Origin: CAZABC01 sp964483405
GTDB taxonomy: Bacteria; Chloroflexota; Limnocylindria; Limnocylindrales; CSP1-4
Direction of reading: 5' to 3'
DNA length: 64,000 nt
NCBI GenBank assembly: GCA_964483405.1
Contig: CAZABC010000004.1
Coordinates: forward strand, 62,001 to 126,000
Made by a program: the position numbers and the translations under genes. Shown here in pieces: positions 49,956 to 58,001 of this stretch (within the stretch, counting starts at the first letter, position 1; each line of letters begins with the position of its first letter). The notes beneath the pieces are model-generated. The model saw only the letters and a list, made by a program, of their open reading frames with translations, was not told the origin of the DNA and did no database searches.

Positions 49956-50860
49956 TGGCCGCCGCGACGACCGCCGCCCCGACCGCGCGCCGGGTCAACA
50001 AGCCGAAGCGAAGCTGGCAGCGGTACCTCCTGCACGCGTTCCTGCTGACGATCTCGCTGGTCTGGCTCTTCCCGCTGATCTGGGCGATCTACACCTCGTT
50101 CCGCTCGTACGAGGAGACCGCCGACCTCGGCTACGTCTCGATCATCCAGAACCCGACGCTCGAGAACTATGCCAACGCCTGGGTCCAGGGCGACATCCCG
50201 AAGTACTTCATCAACACGCTCATCATCGTGATCCCGGCGATCGTGCTCGTCCTGCTGCTCGCCTCGGCGATCGCCTTCGCCGTGTCGCGCTTCAGCTTCC
50301 GGTTCAACCTGGCGCTGCTGATGCTCTTCACGGCCGGCAACCTGCTCGCGCCCCAGATCATCATCACCCCGCTGTTCCGGATGTACCTCGCCCTGCCGCT
50401 GCCGGGGTTCCTCAACGACCGCGGCCTGTGGTACGACTCGTACTTCGGGATCGTGATGATCCACGTCGCCTTCCAGCTCGGCTTCTGCACCTTCGTCCTC
50501 AGCAACTACATGAAGACGCTGCCGAGGGAGCTGACCGAGGCCGCCCTGGTCGACGGGGCGTCGGTCCTGCGGACCTTCTGGCAGGTGATCCTGCCGCTCT
50601 GCCGACCGCCGCTGGCCGCCCTCGCGACGCTCGAGTTCACCTGGATGTACAACGACTTCTTCTGGGCCCTCGTCCTGATGGTCACCGGCGACAAGCGCCC
50701 GATCACCTCGGCCCTCAACAACCTCCAGGGCCAGTTCTTCGCCGACCAGAACCTGCTCGCCGCGGGCTCGGTGATCATCGCCATGCCGACGATCCTCGTC
50801 TTCATCCTGCTCCAGAAGCAGTTCGTCCGCGGCCTGACCCTCGGGTCCACGAAGGGCTGA
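49952..50860 (+). CDS. Sugar ABC transporter permease, MalG type
   Basis: The 302-residue permease has a first helix at FLLTISLVWLFPLIWAIYTSF, a MalG-like outer loop, and EAA motif ELTEAALVDGASVLRTFWQVI. The start is either the GTG at 49952 (GTGA overlap) or the ATG at 49955; both give the same protein apart from one residue. It is the last gene of the operon, ending before a strong hairpin. Confidence 0.92.
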   Translation: MMAAATTAAPTARRVNKPKRSWQRYLLHAFLLTISLVWLFPLIWAIYTSFRSYEETADLGYVSIIQNPTLENYANAWVQGDIPKYFINTLIIVIPAIVLVLLLASAIAFAVSRFSFRFNLALLMLFTAGNLLAPQIIITPLFRMYLALPLPGFLNDRGLWYDSYFGIVMIHVAFQLGFCTFVLSNYMKTLPRELTEAALVDGASVLRTFWQVILPLCRPPLAALATLEFTWMYNDFFWALVLMVTGDKRPITSALNNLQGQFFADQNLLAAGSVIIAMPTILVFILLQKQFVRGLTLGSTKG

Positions 50861-50898
50861 CCGCCCAGCCGCTCCCGCGCTCGCCTCCTCCTCGGCGA

Positions 50899-50926
50899 CC
50901 CCCTGATCGACCCCGAGATCAGGGGG
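50899..50926. terminator. Bidirectional hairpin terminator
   Basis: CCCCCTGATC and GATCAGGGGG form a perfect 10-bp stem around an 8-base loop. It lies between the permease stop (50860) and the converging MFS gene, overlapping the last codons of the latter. Confidence 0.75.
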
Positions 50927-52160
50927 TCGTCACGTTCCGGGGCGTCGGGTCGGGCGCCACCACGTCGCCGGGCCAGGCGGGACGCGGCTCGCGGCGGCCC
51001 GGCAGGGCGGCCCAGCCGACGAAGGCCGCGGATCCCGTGAAGGCGGCGGCGATGGCGAAGTACGGGCCGGTCGAGCCGGCGGCGGCGATGATGACGCCGC
51101 CGGCGAGGTTGGCCACGACGGCCGCGATCCCGAACGCCGTCGTCTGGTAGAGCCCCTGGCCGGTGCCCTGGAGGCGATCCGGGAGGAGCCGCTGGATCGT
51201 CAGCACGGCGGCGATCCAGATGGCGGAGAAGGCGAAGCCCGTGACGACCCGGGTCCCGACGATGGCGAGCGGCGAGTCGACCACGACCCAGGCGGCGATG
51301 CAGACGGCGTAGACGACGGCGCCACCGGCGAACAGGCCACGCAACCCGAGCCGCCCGACGAGCCGGCCGGCCAGGATCATCCCCGGGATCTCTGCCAGCG
51401 CCGACAGGCCCGCCGACAGCGCGACATCGGACGGGTTGCCGCCGAGCTCGATGATCCGGAGGCCGAGGAAGGTGAAGCCGGCGATGACGCCGACGTGGAC
51501 GAGCAGGATCGCCACGAGGATGAACGGCAGCCGCGGCTGGACCGCGAAGGCGACGCGCATCGATCCGCCCCGGCCGGCACGGTGCGCGGGATCGCCGCCT
51601 CGGCCCCCGCGGAGCCGGCCAAGGTCGGCCCGTGGCCGGTCCGGGACGAAGCTCGCGGCGGCGCCGACGGCGAAGGCCACGCCCGCGTACAGGAGGGTGG
51701 CGGGCCAGTACCCGGTCCGGTCGAAGAGATAGCCGCAGGCGATGGCGACGATCGCGAACGAGAGGCTCGTCAGGAGCCGGATCGAGGGGTACTGGCGCTC
51801 CGGGTCGCGGAGGACGTTGACGGCGAGGGCGTCCGAGAGCGGCGCGAGCGTCGACTCGGTCCCGGCGAAGGCGAGGACCATGAACGCCAGGACGACGAGC
51901 GGCCACGGCGCCCCGAACGCGACGAGCGCGAGCCCCGACGCCCAGGCGCCGATCCGGAGGGCGCCCGTGCGTCCCAGTCGAACGTCGGCGAGGTGGCCCC
52001 AGACCGGCACGGAGACGGTGAACGCGACCGACGCAGCCGCCGTCACCAGCCCGATCGCCGTCGGGTCGAAGCCGCGGTCGGCCAGGATGACCGCCTGGAA
52101 CGGGTAGAACGTGGCGAGGGCGGCGCCGATGAGGAGGAAGACGATCCGGAGGGCGGGCAC
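50919..52160 (-). CDS. MFS transporter (MFS_1-like/LacY-type)
   Basis: This protein of about 413 residues has some 12 membrane segments and the loop 2-3 motif VPVWGHLADVRLGRTGALR. Its fold resembles 3-phenylpropionate or nucleoside type MFS permeases, but the cargo is unknown. The GTG at 52160 is chosen because TACCAT lies eight bases upstream and the first helix begins at once; a GTG at 52211 would extend it by 17 residues across that promoter. Confidence 0.83.
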   Translation of the reverse strand: MPALRIVFLLIGAALATFYPFQAVILADRGFDPTAIGLVTAAASVAFTVSVPVWGHLADVRLGRTGALRIGAWASGLALVAFGAPWPLVVLAFMVLAFAGTESTLAPLSDALAVNVLRDPERQYPSIRLLTSLSFAIVAIACGYLFDRTGYWPATLLYAGVAFAVGAAASFVPDRPRADLGRLRGGRGGDPAHRAGRGGSMRVAFAVQPRLPFILVAILLVHVGVIAGFTFLGLRIIELGGNPSDVALSAGLSALAEIPGMILAGRLVGRLGLRGLFAGGAVVYAVCIAAWVVVDSPLAIVGTRVVTGFAFSAIWIAAVLTIQRLLPDRLQGTGQGLYQTTAFGIAAVVANLAGGVIIAAAGSTGPYFAIAAAFTGSAAFVGWAALPGRREPRPAWPGDVVAPDPTPRNVTTP

Positions 52161-52168
52161 GGCCTCGA

Positions 52169-52174
52169 ATGGTA
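52169..52174 (-). promoter_or_regulatory. -10 box of a near-leaderless promoter
   Basis: On the minus strand TACCAT is followed by eight bases and the GTG of the MFS gene at 52160. Confidence 0.5.
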
Positions 52175-52214
52175 GGCGCGTCGGGCGGGCGCGTCCGTGC
52201 GAGACTGTCACCCC

Positions 52215-53168
52215 GTGACCGAGCCGCTGCCGACCCCGGCGCCCATCCCCCGCGAGCGCGGCGAGACGGCGCCGGTCGACTGGGTCCTTCTCGGCGCGCT
52301 CGCCTTCTTCTGGGGCAGCTCGTACCTCTTCATCAAGATCGCCGTCGGGACCGTGCCGCCATTCACCCTCATCGCGGCCCGCCTGGGCATCGGCGCGGTC
52401 ATCCTCGGGATCGTCCTCGCGGCCTACCGCGAGCCCCTCCCCCGCGACCGGGCGATGTACGGCAAGTTCGTCGTGATGAGCGTCGTCAACATCGCCATCC
52501 CGTTCACCCTCATCACCGTCGCGGAGCAGTCGATCGACTCGGTCCTCGCGGTCATCCTCAACGCGACGGTCCCGCTGTTCACGATCGTCGTCGCCGCGGC
52601 CTGGCTCAGCGACGAGCCGGTGACCTTCGGGCGGCTGGCCGGGCTGGCGATCGGCTTCGTCGGGGTCGTCGTCCTCGTCAGCCGGGGGCTCGGCGGCGAT
52701 GTCGCCACCGACGGGCCGTGGGGCGAGATCGCGATGCTCGGCTCATCGCTCGCGTACGCGGTCGGCAACGTCTACAACCGGCGGTCGGTCCGGGGCCTGC
52801 GGCCGATGGTGCCGGCCTTCTTCCAGGTCTTCCTCGCCTTCTGCATCATCGGCTCGCTGGCGCTCGTCGTCGATCGGCCGTGGACGCTCGAGCCGGCGCC
52901 CGAGGCGCTGTTCGCGCTCGGCTGGCTCGGGGTCGTCGGCTCGTCGCTCGCCTATCTCGTCTACTTCCGGTTGCTGCGCGAGTGGGGGCCGACGCGGACC
53001 TCCACGGTCGCCTACCTGCTGCCGCTCGTCGGCATCGTCCTCGGGTTCCTCGTGCTCGGCGAGACCATCGACGCCCGGATCCTGCTCGGGACGGCCCTCA
53101 TCCTCGGCGGCGTCGCGCTCGTGAACAGCCGCCGCGCCGCCCGGCGGCTGCCCGGCCGGGGGAGCTGA
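52215..53168 (+). CDS. EamA/DMT-family transporter
   Basis: The protein of about 317 residues has ten membrane segments in two EamA repeats (WVLLGALAFFWGSSYLFIKIAVGTVPPFTLIAARLGIG and LGSSLAYAVGNVYNRRSVRG). DMT exporters of this kind move amino acids or metabolites; the cargo is unknown. The GTG at 52215 is preferred to one at 52197, since the latter lies in the divergent promoter region. It converges with a second, dissimilar EamA gene. Confidence 0.87.
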   Translation: MTEPLPTPAPIPRERGETAPVDWVLLGALAFFWGSSYLFIKIAVGTVPPFTLIAARLGIGAVILGIVLAAYREPLPRDRAMYGKFVVMSVVNIAIPFTLITVAEQSIDSVLAVILNATVPLFTIVVAAAWLSDEPVTFGRLAGLAIGFVGVVVLVSRGLGGDVATDGPWGEIAMLGSSLAYAVGNVYNRRSVRGLRPMVPAFFQVFLAFCIIGSLALVVDRPWTLEPAPEALFALGWLGVVGSSLAYLVYFRLLREWGPTRTSTVAYLLPLVGIVLGFLVLGETIDARILLGTALILGGVALVNSRRAARRLPGRGS

Positions 53169-53232
53169 CGCCGGCCGGGCATGTCCGGTGGACCGGGGCA
53201 TGGCCCGCCGGGTGCGACCCGGTCGCCCCGGG

Positions 53233-54171
53233 TCAGCCGGCGACGAGCAGGACGATCCCGGCGAGGACGAGTCCGGCCGCAGCGAGGCGTCGGACCGCGT
53301 CGGGCGTCCCGGTCGCCTCGCCGAGTCGGAGGGCGCCCCAGCCGGCGGCGAGGACGACGGCCGACTCGCGGAGCGGGGCGATGACCGACACCGGGGCGAC
53401 CGACAGCGCGACGAGGACGAGTCCGTACGCGGCGAGGGTGAGCAGGCCGCCGACCGCCGCCGTGCCCGGATCGACCGCGCCATCGGCGTCCGGCGCCGGG
53501 CGCTCACCGGGGGCCTCTTCGGCCGACCACCCGGCGCCCACGTGGCGGCGCCCGCCCCGACCGGCCAGGCCGATCCAGGCCCACAGCCCGACGGCCATCG
53601 CCGGCCAGATCAGCGCCGCGTACAGCCACGGCTCGACGAGCCCGACGCCGACCCGGTCCAGGACCGTGTAGCCGGCGATGCAGGCCCCGGTGGCATAGGC
53701 GAACCCGGCCGCCGCCCGCTCGGCGGCGCTCGCCCGGCTGCCGAGCAGCCGCCACGGGCGCTGGAGGAGGAGGATCCCGGCGAGGAGCGCGGCGACCCCG
53801 GCGATGGCCGTCGGCCCCGGGCGCTCGCCGAGGATGACGACCCCCACGGCGGCGGCGATGAGCGGCGCGGTCCCGCGAGCGACGGGGTAGACGACCGAGA
53901 GCTCGCTCCGGCGATACGCCCCGGAGAGCAGGACGAAGTAGACCGTCTCGACGAGCCCGGAGAGGCCGGCGACGACGAGGACCTCCGGCGGGATCGGCGG
54001 TCGGTCGGCGATCGACCAGCCGACGATCGCGAGCGGGACGACGACGGCCGTCGCCACGAGGATCCCGACCGCCGCGGTCCGGAGCGGATCGCCGGCCGTC
54101 TTGAGGAGGACGTTCCAGGCGACGTGCATGACCGCCGCGACGAGGACCATCGCGACGACGAGCGGCTCCAT
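53233..54171 (-). CDS. EamA/DMT-family transporter
   Basis: The 312-residue protein has ten predicted membrane segments, starting VVAMVLVAAVMHVAWNVLLKTAGDPL and including YFVLLSGAYRRSELSVVYPVARGTAPLIAA. A hydrophilic loop of about 30 residues (GGRRHVGAGWSAEEAPGERP) interrupts the second half. Its sequence differs clearly from the EamA protein at 52215, so this is not a recent duplication. Its ATG follows a TAGACT box by six bases. Confidence 0.87.
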   Translation of the reverse strand: MEPLVVAMVLVAAVMHVAWNVLLKTAGDPLRTAAVGILVATAVVVPLAIVGWSIADRPPIPPEVLVVAGLSGLVETVYFVLLSGAYRRSELSVVYPVARGTAPLIAAAVGVVILGERPGPTAIAGVAALLAGILLLQRPWRLLGSRASAAERAAAGFAYATGACIAGYTVLDRVGVGLVEPWLYAALIWPAMAVGLWAWIGLAGRGGRRHVGAGWSAEEAPGERPAPDADGAVDPGTAAVGGLLTLAAYGLVLVALSVAPVSVIAPLRESAVVLAAGWGALRLGEATGTPDAVRRLAAAGLVLAGIVLLVAG

Positions 54172-54177
54172 CGTCGC

Positions 54178-54183
54178 AGTCTA
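54178..54183 (-). promoter_or_regulatory. -10 box of a leaderless promoter
   Basis: On the minus strand TAGACT is followed by GCGACG and the ATG at 54171. Confidence 0.55.
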
Positions 54184-54272
54184 GGGGCGCGGCATCGCGC
54201 CCCGGCGACCGCATCCGGGACCCACGGCCGAGCGGCCCGACGACATCGGGCGCCGTGGCGCATCATCGCCGG

Positions 54273-54911
54273 GTGACCCCGTCCGTCGCCGGGATGATCG
54301 TCGTCGCCACCGTGCTCGCCGTCGCCGACTGGTGGGCGGTCGCCACCGGCCGACTCGCCGTCGAGCGCGTCGCGAAGCCGGCCGTCATGGTCGCCCTCAT
54401 CGTCGCGACGCTCGCCCTCGAGCCGGCCGTGTCCGAGCGGATCCGGCTCTTCGTCCTCATCGCCCTCGGGGCGTCGCTCATCGGCGACGTCCTCCTCCTG
54501 CCGGGCGGGCCCTTCCTCGGCGGGGTCGTCGCGTTCGCGGCAGCGCAGGTCGCCTACGCGGCCGCCTTCTCGCTCCGGCCGCTCGAGCCGGTCGCGCTCG
54601 TCGGCGGGGCCCTCGCCGGCGGCCTCGTCGCGATCGCCGTCGGCCGCCCCATCCTGCGCGGCGCGCCCGCGGCGATGCGCCCCCCGGTCGCCGCCTACCT
54701 CGTCCTCATCCTCGCCATGGCGACGCTGGCGACCGGGACGACGGTCCCGTTCGCCCTGGCCGGGGCGTGGACGTTCGTCGCCTCCGACGCGATCCTCGCC
54801 TGGGGCCGGTTCGCGGATCCGGTGGCCGGAGCGCGGCCCGGCTGGCGGGTCGCCAGCCTTGCGACGTACCACGTCGCCCAGGGGCTCCTCGTCCTGTCAT
54901 TGCTCGTCTGA
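54273..54911 (+). CDS. YhhN family membrane protein (lysoplasmalogenase-like)
   Basis: The protein of about 212 residues has seven to eight membrane segments and the YhhN features KPAVMVALIVATLAL, RLFVLIALGASLIGDVLLL, ASDAILAWGRF and a C-terminal ATYHVAQGLLVLSLLV. Eukaryotic TMEM86B relatives hydrolyse lysoplasmalogen; bacterial roles are less clear. The GTG at 54273 follows a CATCAT -10-like box by six bases; a GTG at 54255 would lie before it. Its 3' end is overlapped by the converging Hint-domain gene. Confidence 0.83.
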   Translation: MTPSVAGMIVVATVLAVADWWAVATGRLAVERVAKPAVMVALIVATLALEPAVSERIRLFVLIALGASLIGDVLLLPGGPFLGGVVAFAAAQVAYAAAFSLRPLEPVALVGGALAGGLVAIAVGRPILRGAPAAMRPPVAAYLVLILAMATLATGTTVPFALAGAWTFVASDAILAWGRFADPVAGARPGWRVASLATYHVAQGLLVLSLLV

Positions 54912-55873
54912 TCGAGGCCGTCGCCGCGCGCCGCGGGGGCTCGGCGGTCGATCGTGCTCGCGAGCGGGATCCCGTCGCCGGCGAGATAGGTACCCGTCGG
55001 CCCGGACACGACGAGATCGAACGTCCGACCGCCGTCGTAGTCGACGAGGTCCGCTGCGACGACCCGCGCCCCGTCCACCCGATCCCCCGGCCGGATCCGG
55101 CCCATCGGGCGACCGTCGGCCAGCGGATGACCGGGCGACGCCGTGACCGATCGGCCGTCGTCGAGCGTGAGCCGCACGATCCGGTGGCCCGGGGGCACGG
55201 CCGTCGACGCCGCCACGAGCACGGTGCCCCCGACGAGCCGCCCGGTCTCCTCGAGCGTCCAGACGACGTCGCCGACCACGAGGTCCTCGACCGCGACGGG
55301 GCCGCCCGGCGTGAGGATCGGGGTTCCCCGGGCGAGGCAGATCGGGCAGTTCGGCGGCCCGGCCGGCGTGCGCGCCTCGATCTCGATGGTCCCATCGGCG
55401 CCGATCGTGCCGGCGATGCGCTCGCCGGCCTGGCCCGTCGGTTCGGACGGGCCGAACAGCTCGTCGAAGGTGAACCCGCCGACGATGGGGGTCAGCTCGA
55501 TCGCGGCGAGCTCCTTCCAGGCGCGGTAGACAGCCAGTCGCTCGTCGGCGTCGAGGTCGGCCGACGGGTCGAGGTCGAGAGCGTCGACGAGGGCCGCGAA
55601 GGTCTCGGCGTCGGCCCGTATGCCGGGCAGCGCCTCGGCCGCCGCGGCAGCCTCGTCGCGGCCGACCGGGTAGAGATCGGGGTCGCAGTACCACAACGGG
55701 CCGAGCTCGGCCAGCAGGTGGAGCCGCAGCTCCGGGGCGGTGAGCGGCGGACCGGACGACGGCGAGGGTCCCGGGGTGATCGTCGGACCGCCGGCGACGC
55801 CGCACGCCGCGAGGAGCAGCGGGAGCGCGATGACGAGGGAGCGGGCGGGGGCGCGGCGCCGTCGACGATCCAT
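54695..55873 (-). CDS. Hint-domain lipoprotein
   Basis: The 392-residue protein has a lipoprotein signal (SLVIALPLLLAACG, Cys24), a helical domain (about 48-150), then a Hint (hedgehog/intein) domain from Cys179 (CPICLARGTPILTPGG) with the block-B motif TASPGHP and ending GPTGTYLAGDGIPLAST near residue 307. The C-terminal His-Asn of inteins is absent, so hedgehog-like N-terminal cleavage without splicing is possible. No stop follows the Hint domain; the frame continues about 80 codons antisense to the YhhN gene, a 217-base overlap. The tail may be a stop-loss extension. Confidence 0.7.
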   Translation of the reverse strand: MDRRRRRAPARSLVIALPLLLAACGVAGGPTITPGPSPSSGPPLTAPELRLHLLAELGPLWYCDPDLYPVGRDEAAAAAEALPGIRADAETFAALVDALDLDPSADLDADERLAVYRAWKELAAIELTPIVGGFTFDELFGPSEPTGQAGERIAGTIGADGTIEIEARTPAGPPNCPICLARGTPILTPGGPVAVEDLVVGDVVWTLEETGRLVGGTVLVAASTAVPPGHRIVRLTLDDGRSVTASPGHPLADGRPMGRIRPGDRVDGARVVAADLVDYDGGRTFDLVVSGPTGTYLAGDGIPLASTIDRRAPAARGDGLDQTSNDRTRSPWATWYVARLATRQPGRAPATGSANRPQARIASEATNVHAPARANGTVVPVASVAMARMRTR

Positions 55874-55970
55874 GGCCGGCTGACGCCCCGACCCGCCGGG
55901 CGGTTCCGGTCCCACGGCCGGGACCGCAGCGGACGGCCCCGAGCGTCGGCCGGACGCGGCCCGAGTCGCC

Positions 55971-57263
55971 CTAGCCCGGCGCAGCCGCGGCGCGGCCGCG
56001 AGACGCGGGCGAGATGACGACCGTGCCGTCCCGCAGCGCGCGCCGGAGCCAGGCGGCGCCGACGAGCCCGACGACGAGCGAGAGGATGCCGCCGAAGATG
56101 AAGGCCGCCTCGACGCTGGCCAGCGAGGCGATCGTCGCGGCGATGAGGCCGCCGATCGGGCTCGACCCGACGAAGATCGTCGTGTGGACGCCGATGACCC
56201 GACCACGGAGCTCGTCGGGGGCGGTCAGCTGGTTCGTCATGTTGGCGCCGACCGCCATCGCGATGCCGCCCATCCCGGCGAGGAACAGGAGGCCCGCGGC
56301 GATCGGGTACGAGGTCGTCAGCCCGAGCGCGGCCACCGCCGCGCCGATGAGCATCGCGCCGCCGACGATGACCCACGGGCGGATGCCACGACCGAAGGCG
56401 AGCCAGACCGAGGCGATGAGCGACCCGACCCCGCTCGCCGCCATGAGGAAGCCGAAGCCCTCCGCGCCGACGGCGAGGACATCGCGGGCGAGGAGCGGCA
56501 CGAGCACCTGGAAGTTCATCGCCAGCATCGAGACGAGGCCGACCGTGGTGACCCCCAGGAGGATGACCGGCGTCCGCCGGACGTACCCGAGGCCCTCGCG
56601 CAGGGATCGGACGACGTCGCGGGCGGATCCCGGCCGCTCGAGCCGGGCGATCGGATAGAGGTCGGCCGTCCGCATGAGCGCGTACGCGACGAGCACCGCC
56701 CCGAAGCTGACGGCGTTGAGGAGGAAGGCGGTCTCGACGCCGGCCGCCGCGATGACGAGCCCGCCGATCGCCGGCCCGACGATCCGGCTCGCGTTGAACA
56801 TCGCCGCCGACAGCCCGATCGCGCTCGGCATGTCGGCCCGGCCGACGAGCTCGACCGCGAACGCCTGGCGAACGGGCATCTCGAACGCGTTGAGCGTGCC
56901 GAGCAGGAAGGCGAGGACGAGGATCATCCAGACCTCGATGACGTCGGTCGCGGTCAGGGCGAAGAGCGTCACCGCCAGCAGCATCATCGCCGCCTGGAGG
57001 ACGACGAGGGTCCGCCGCTTCGGCAGCGAGTCGGCGACGATGCCGCCGAACAGGCCGAGGACGAGGACCGGCACGAACTGCGCCGCGGCGACGAGGCCGA
57101 GGGCGAGCGGCTCGTCGGTGAGCTCGAGGACGAGCCAGGCCTGGGCGACGGCCTGCATCCAGGTCCCGACGAGCGAGGTCCCCTGGCCCGCATAGAAGAG
57201 CCGGTAGTTGCGATGGCGGAGCGCCCGCAGCCCCTCGGCCCGGAGCGGAGAGGCGATCGTCAC
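55971..57263 (-). CDS. MFS exporter, EntS/MFS_3 type
   Basis: The 430-residue protein starts LRALRHRNYRLFYAGQGTSLVGTWMQAVAQAWLVLELTDEPLALG, the conserved opening of MFS_3 exporters, and has GLFGGIVADSLPKRRTLVV in the loop 2-3 position. There are 10 to 12 membrane segments. It probably exports a drug, siderophore or macrolide-like compound. Its start overlaps the MerR gene's stop by 4 bases, indicating control by that regulator. Confidence 0.88.
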   Translation of the reverse strand: MTIASPLRAEGLRALRHRNYRLFYAGQGTSLVGTWMQAVAQAWLVLELTDEPLALGLVAAAQFVPVLVLGLFGGIVADSLPKRRTLVVLQAAMMLLAVTLFALTATDVIEVWMILVLAFLLGTLNAFEMPVRQAFAVELVGRADMPSAIGLSAAMFNASRIVGPAIGGLVIAAAGVETAFLLNAVSFGAVLVAYALMRTADLYPIARLERPGSARDVVRSLREGLGYVRRTPVILLGVTTVGLVSMLAMNFQVLVPLLARDVLAVGAEGFGFLMAASGVGSLIASVWLAFGRGIRPWVIVGGAMLIGAAVAALGLTTSYPIAAGLLFLAGMGGIAMAVGANMTNQLTAPDELRGRVIGVHTTIFVGSSPIGGLIAATIASLASVEAAFIFGGILSLVVGLVGAAWLRRALRDGTVVISPASRGRAAAAPG

Positions 57264-57766
57264 GGCCGGGTCGCCCCGGGCGCCTCGACCGCCGGCTCGT
57301 GGCGATCGCCCTGCCCGGCGTCGATGTCGGCGAGGTGCCGCCGCAGGTGGTCCCGGCGGGTCTCGGCGTCCGCGACCATCGCCTCGATCCGGTCGGCCTT
57401 CGCCCGGAGGGTCGCGATCTGCCGGTCGACCCGGACCAGGGTCTCGACGACGATCTCGCGACGCTCGGCCGGATCGGCGGCGGCCCTGAACCGGTCGCGT
57501 GCCGCCTGGCGCGCCGCCTCGTCCTCGAGGAGCTGGGCGACCTCGGCGAGCGAGAACCCCGCGTCGTCGCGGAGCGCCTTGATCGACCGGAGGCGCTCGA
57601 CGTCCGACGCGTCGTAGAGCCGGTAGGCGCCGCCCGACCGGGCGGCCGGGGTGAGGAGCCCGAGCTCCTCGTAGTAGCGCACCGCCCGGGTCGTCAGGCC
57701 GACCTCCGCGGCCACCTCCTGGATGCGGAGGAGGCGAGCGGGGGTGTCGGCGGGCCCGGTGGTCAC
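57260..57766 (-). CDS. MerR family transcriptional regulator
   Basis: The 168-residue protein has a MerR DNA-binding domain (LLRIQEVAAEVGLTTRAVRYYEELGLLTPAARSGGAYRLYDASDVERLRSIKALRDDAGFSLAEV) followed by a dimerisation coiled coil and a short tail. There is no large drug-binding domain as in BmrR, and no metal-binding Cys cluster. The GTG at 57766 follows a TATCAT box by six bases. With the overlapping MFS gene it forms a regulator-efflux pair whose promoter carries an operator-like palindrome. Confidence 0.9.
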   Translation of the reverse strand: MTTGPADTPARLLRIQEVAAEVGLTTRAVRYYEELGLLTPAARSGGAYRLYDASDVERLRSIKALRDDAGFSLAEVAQLLEDEAARQAARDRFRAAADPAERREIVVETLVRVDRQIATLRAKADRIEAMVADAETRRDHLRRHLADIDAGQGDRHEPAVEAPGATRP

Positions 57767-57772
57767 GCGTCG

Positions 57773-57801
57773 ATGATAGCGAACATTGACGTTCGCGTAA
57801 A
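57773..57801 (-). promoter_or_regulatory. MerR promoter with palindrome in the spacer; leaderless
   Basis: On the minus strand TTTACG (complement of 57796-57801) and TATCAT (complement of 57773-57778) are 17 bases apart. The inverted repeat GCGAAC-6-GTTCGC (57779-57796) fills the spacer, the usual MerR operator position. The GTG start follows the -10 by six bases, so the mRNA is leaderless. Confidence 0.72.
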
Positions 57802-57806
57802 GGTCA

Positions 57807-57998
57807 TGGACCTACGTCGACCGGCTCCGGGCGCGCGGCGCCGACCACGAGCTCTACCTGTACGGGACGGGCCACGGGTCGATGGTCATCGATGAGGACG
57901 TCCGCCAGGCGGGCCTCATCCTCGACTTCCTCGCCCGGCGCGTGGCCGGCGCACGACGGCTGCCGCCGCCGACCACGGGCGTGCCCGCGACGACCTGA
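57807..57998 (+). pseudogene. C-terminal remnant of an S9-family peptidase (alpha/beta hydrolase)
   Basis: The frame from 57807 encodes TYVDRLRARGADHELYLYG, then TGHGSMVIDEDVRQAGLILDF and LARRV, which is the extreme C-terminus of a prolyl-oligopeptidase/acylaminoacyl-peptidase, including the catalytic His in GHGS. An in-frame TAA lies at 57798 and there is no suitable start codon, while a several-hundred-residue enzyme is expected. The fragment begins six bases beyond the MerR -35 box. It is most likely the stump of a gene lost by deletion or rearrangement. Confidence 0.75.
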
Positions 57999-58001
57999 GG
58001 G

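Noticed and set aside
54695..55873. Hint-domain protein as an intein inserted in a host enzyme.
   Set aside because: There is no C-terminal extein homology, no His-Asn end and no homing endonuclease; the N-terminal part is a lipoprotein domain.
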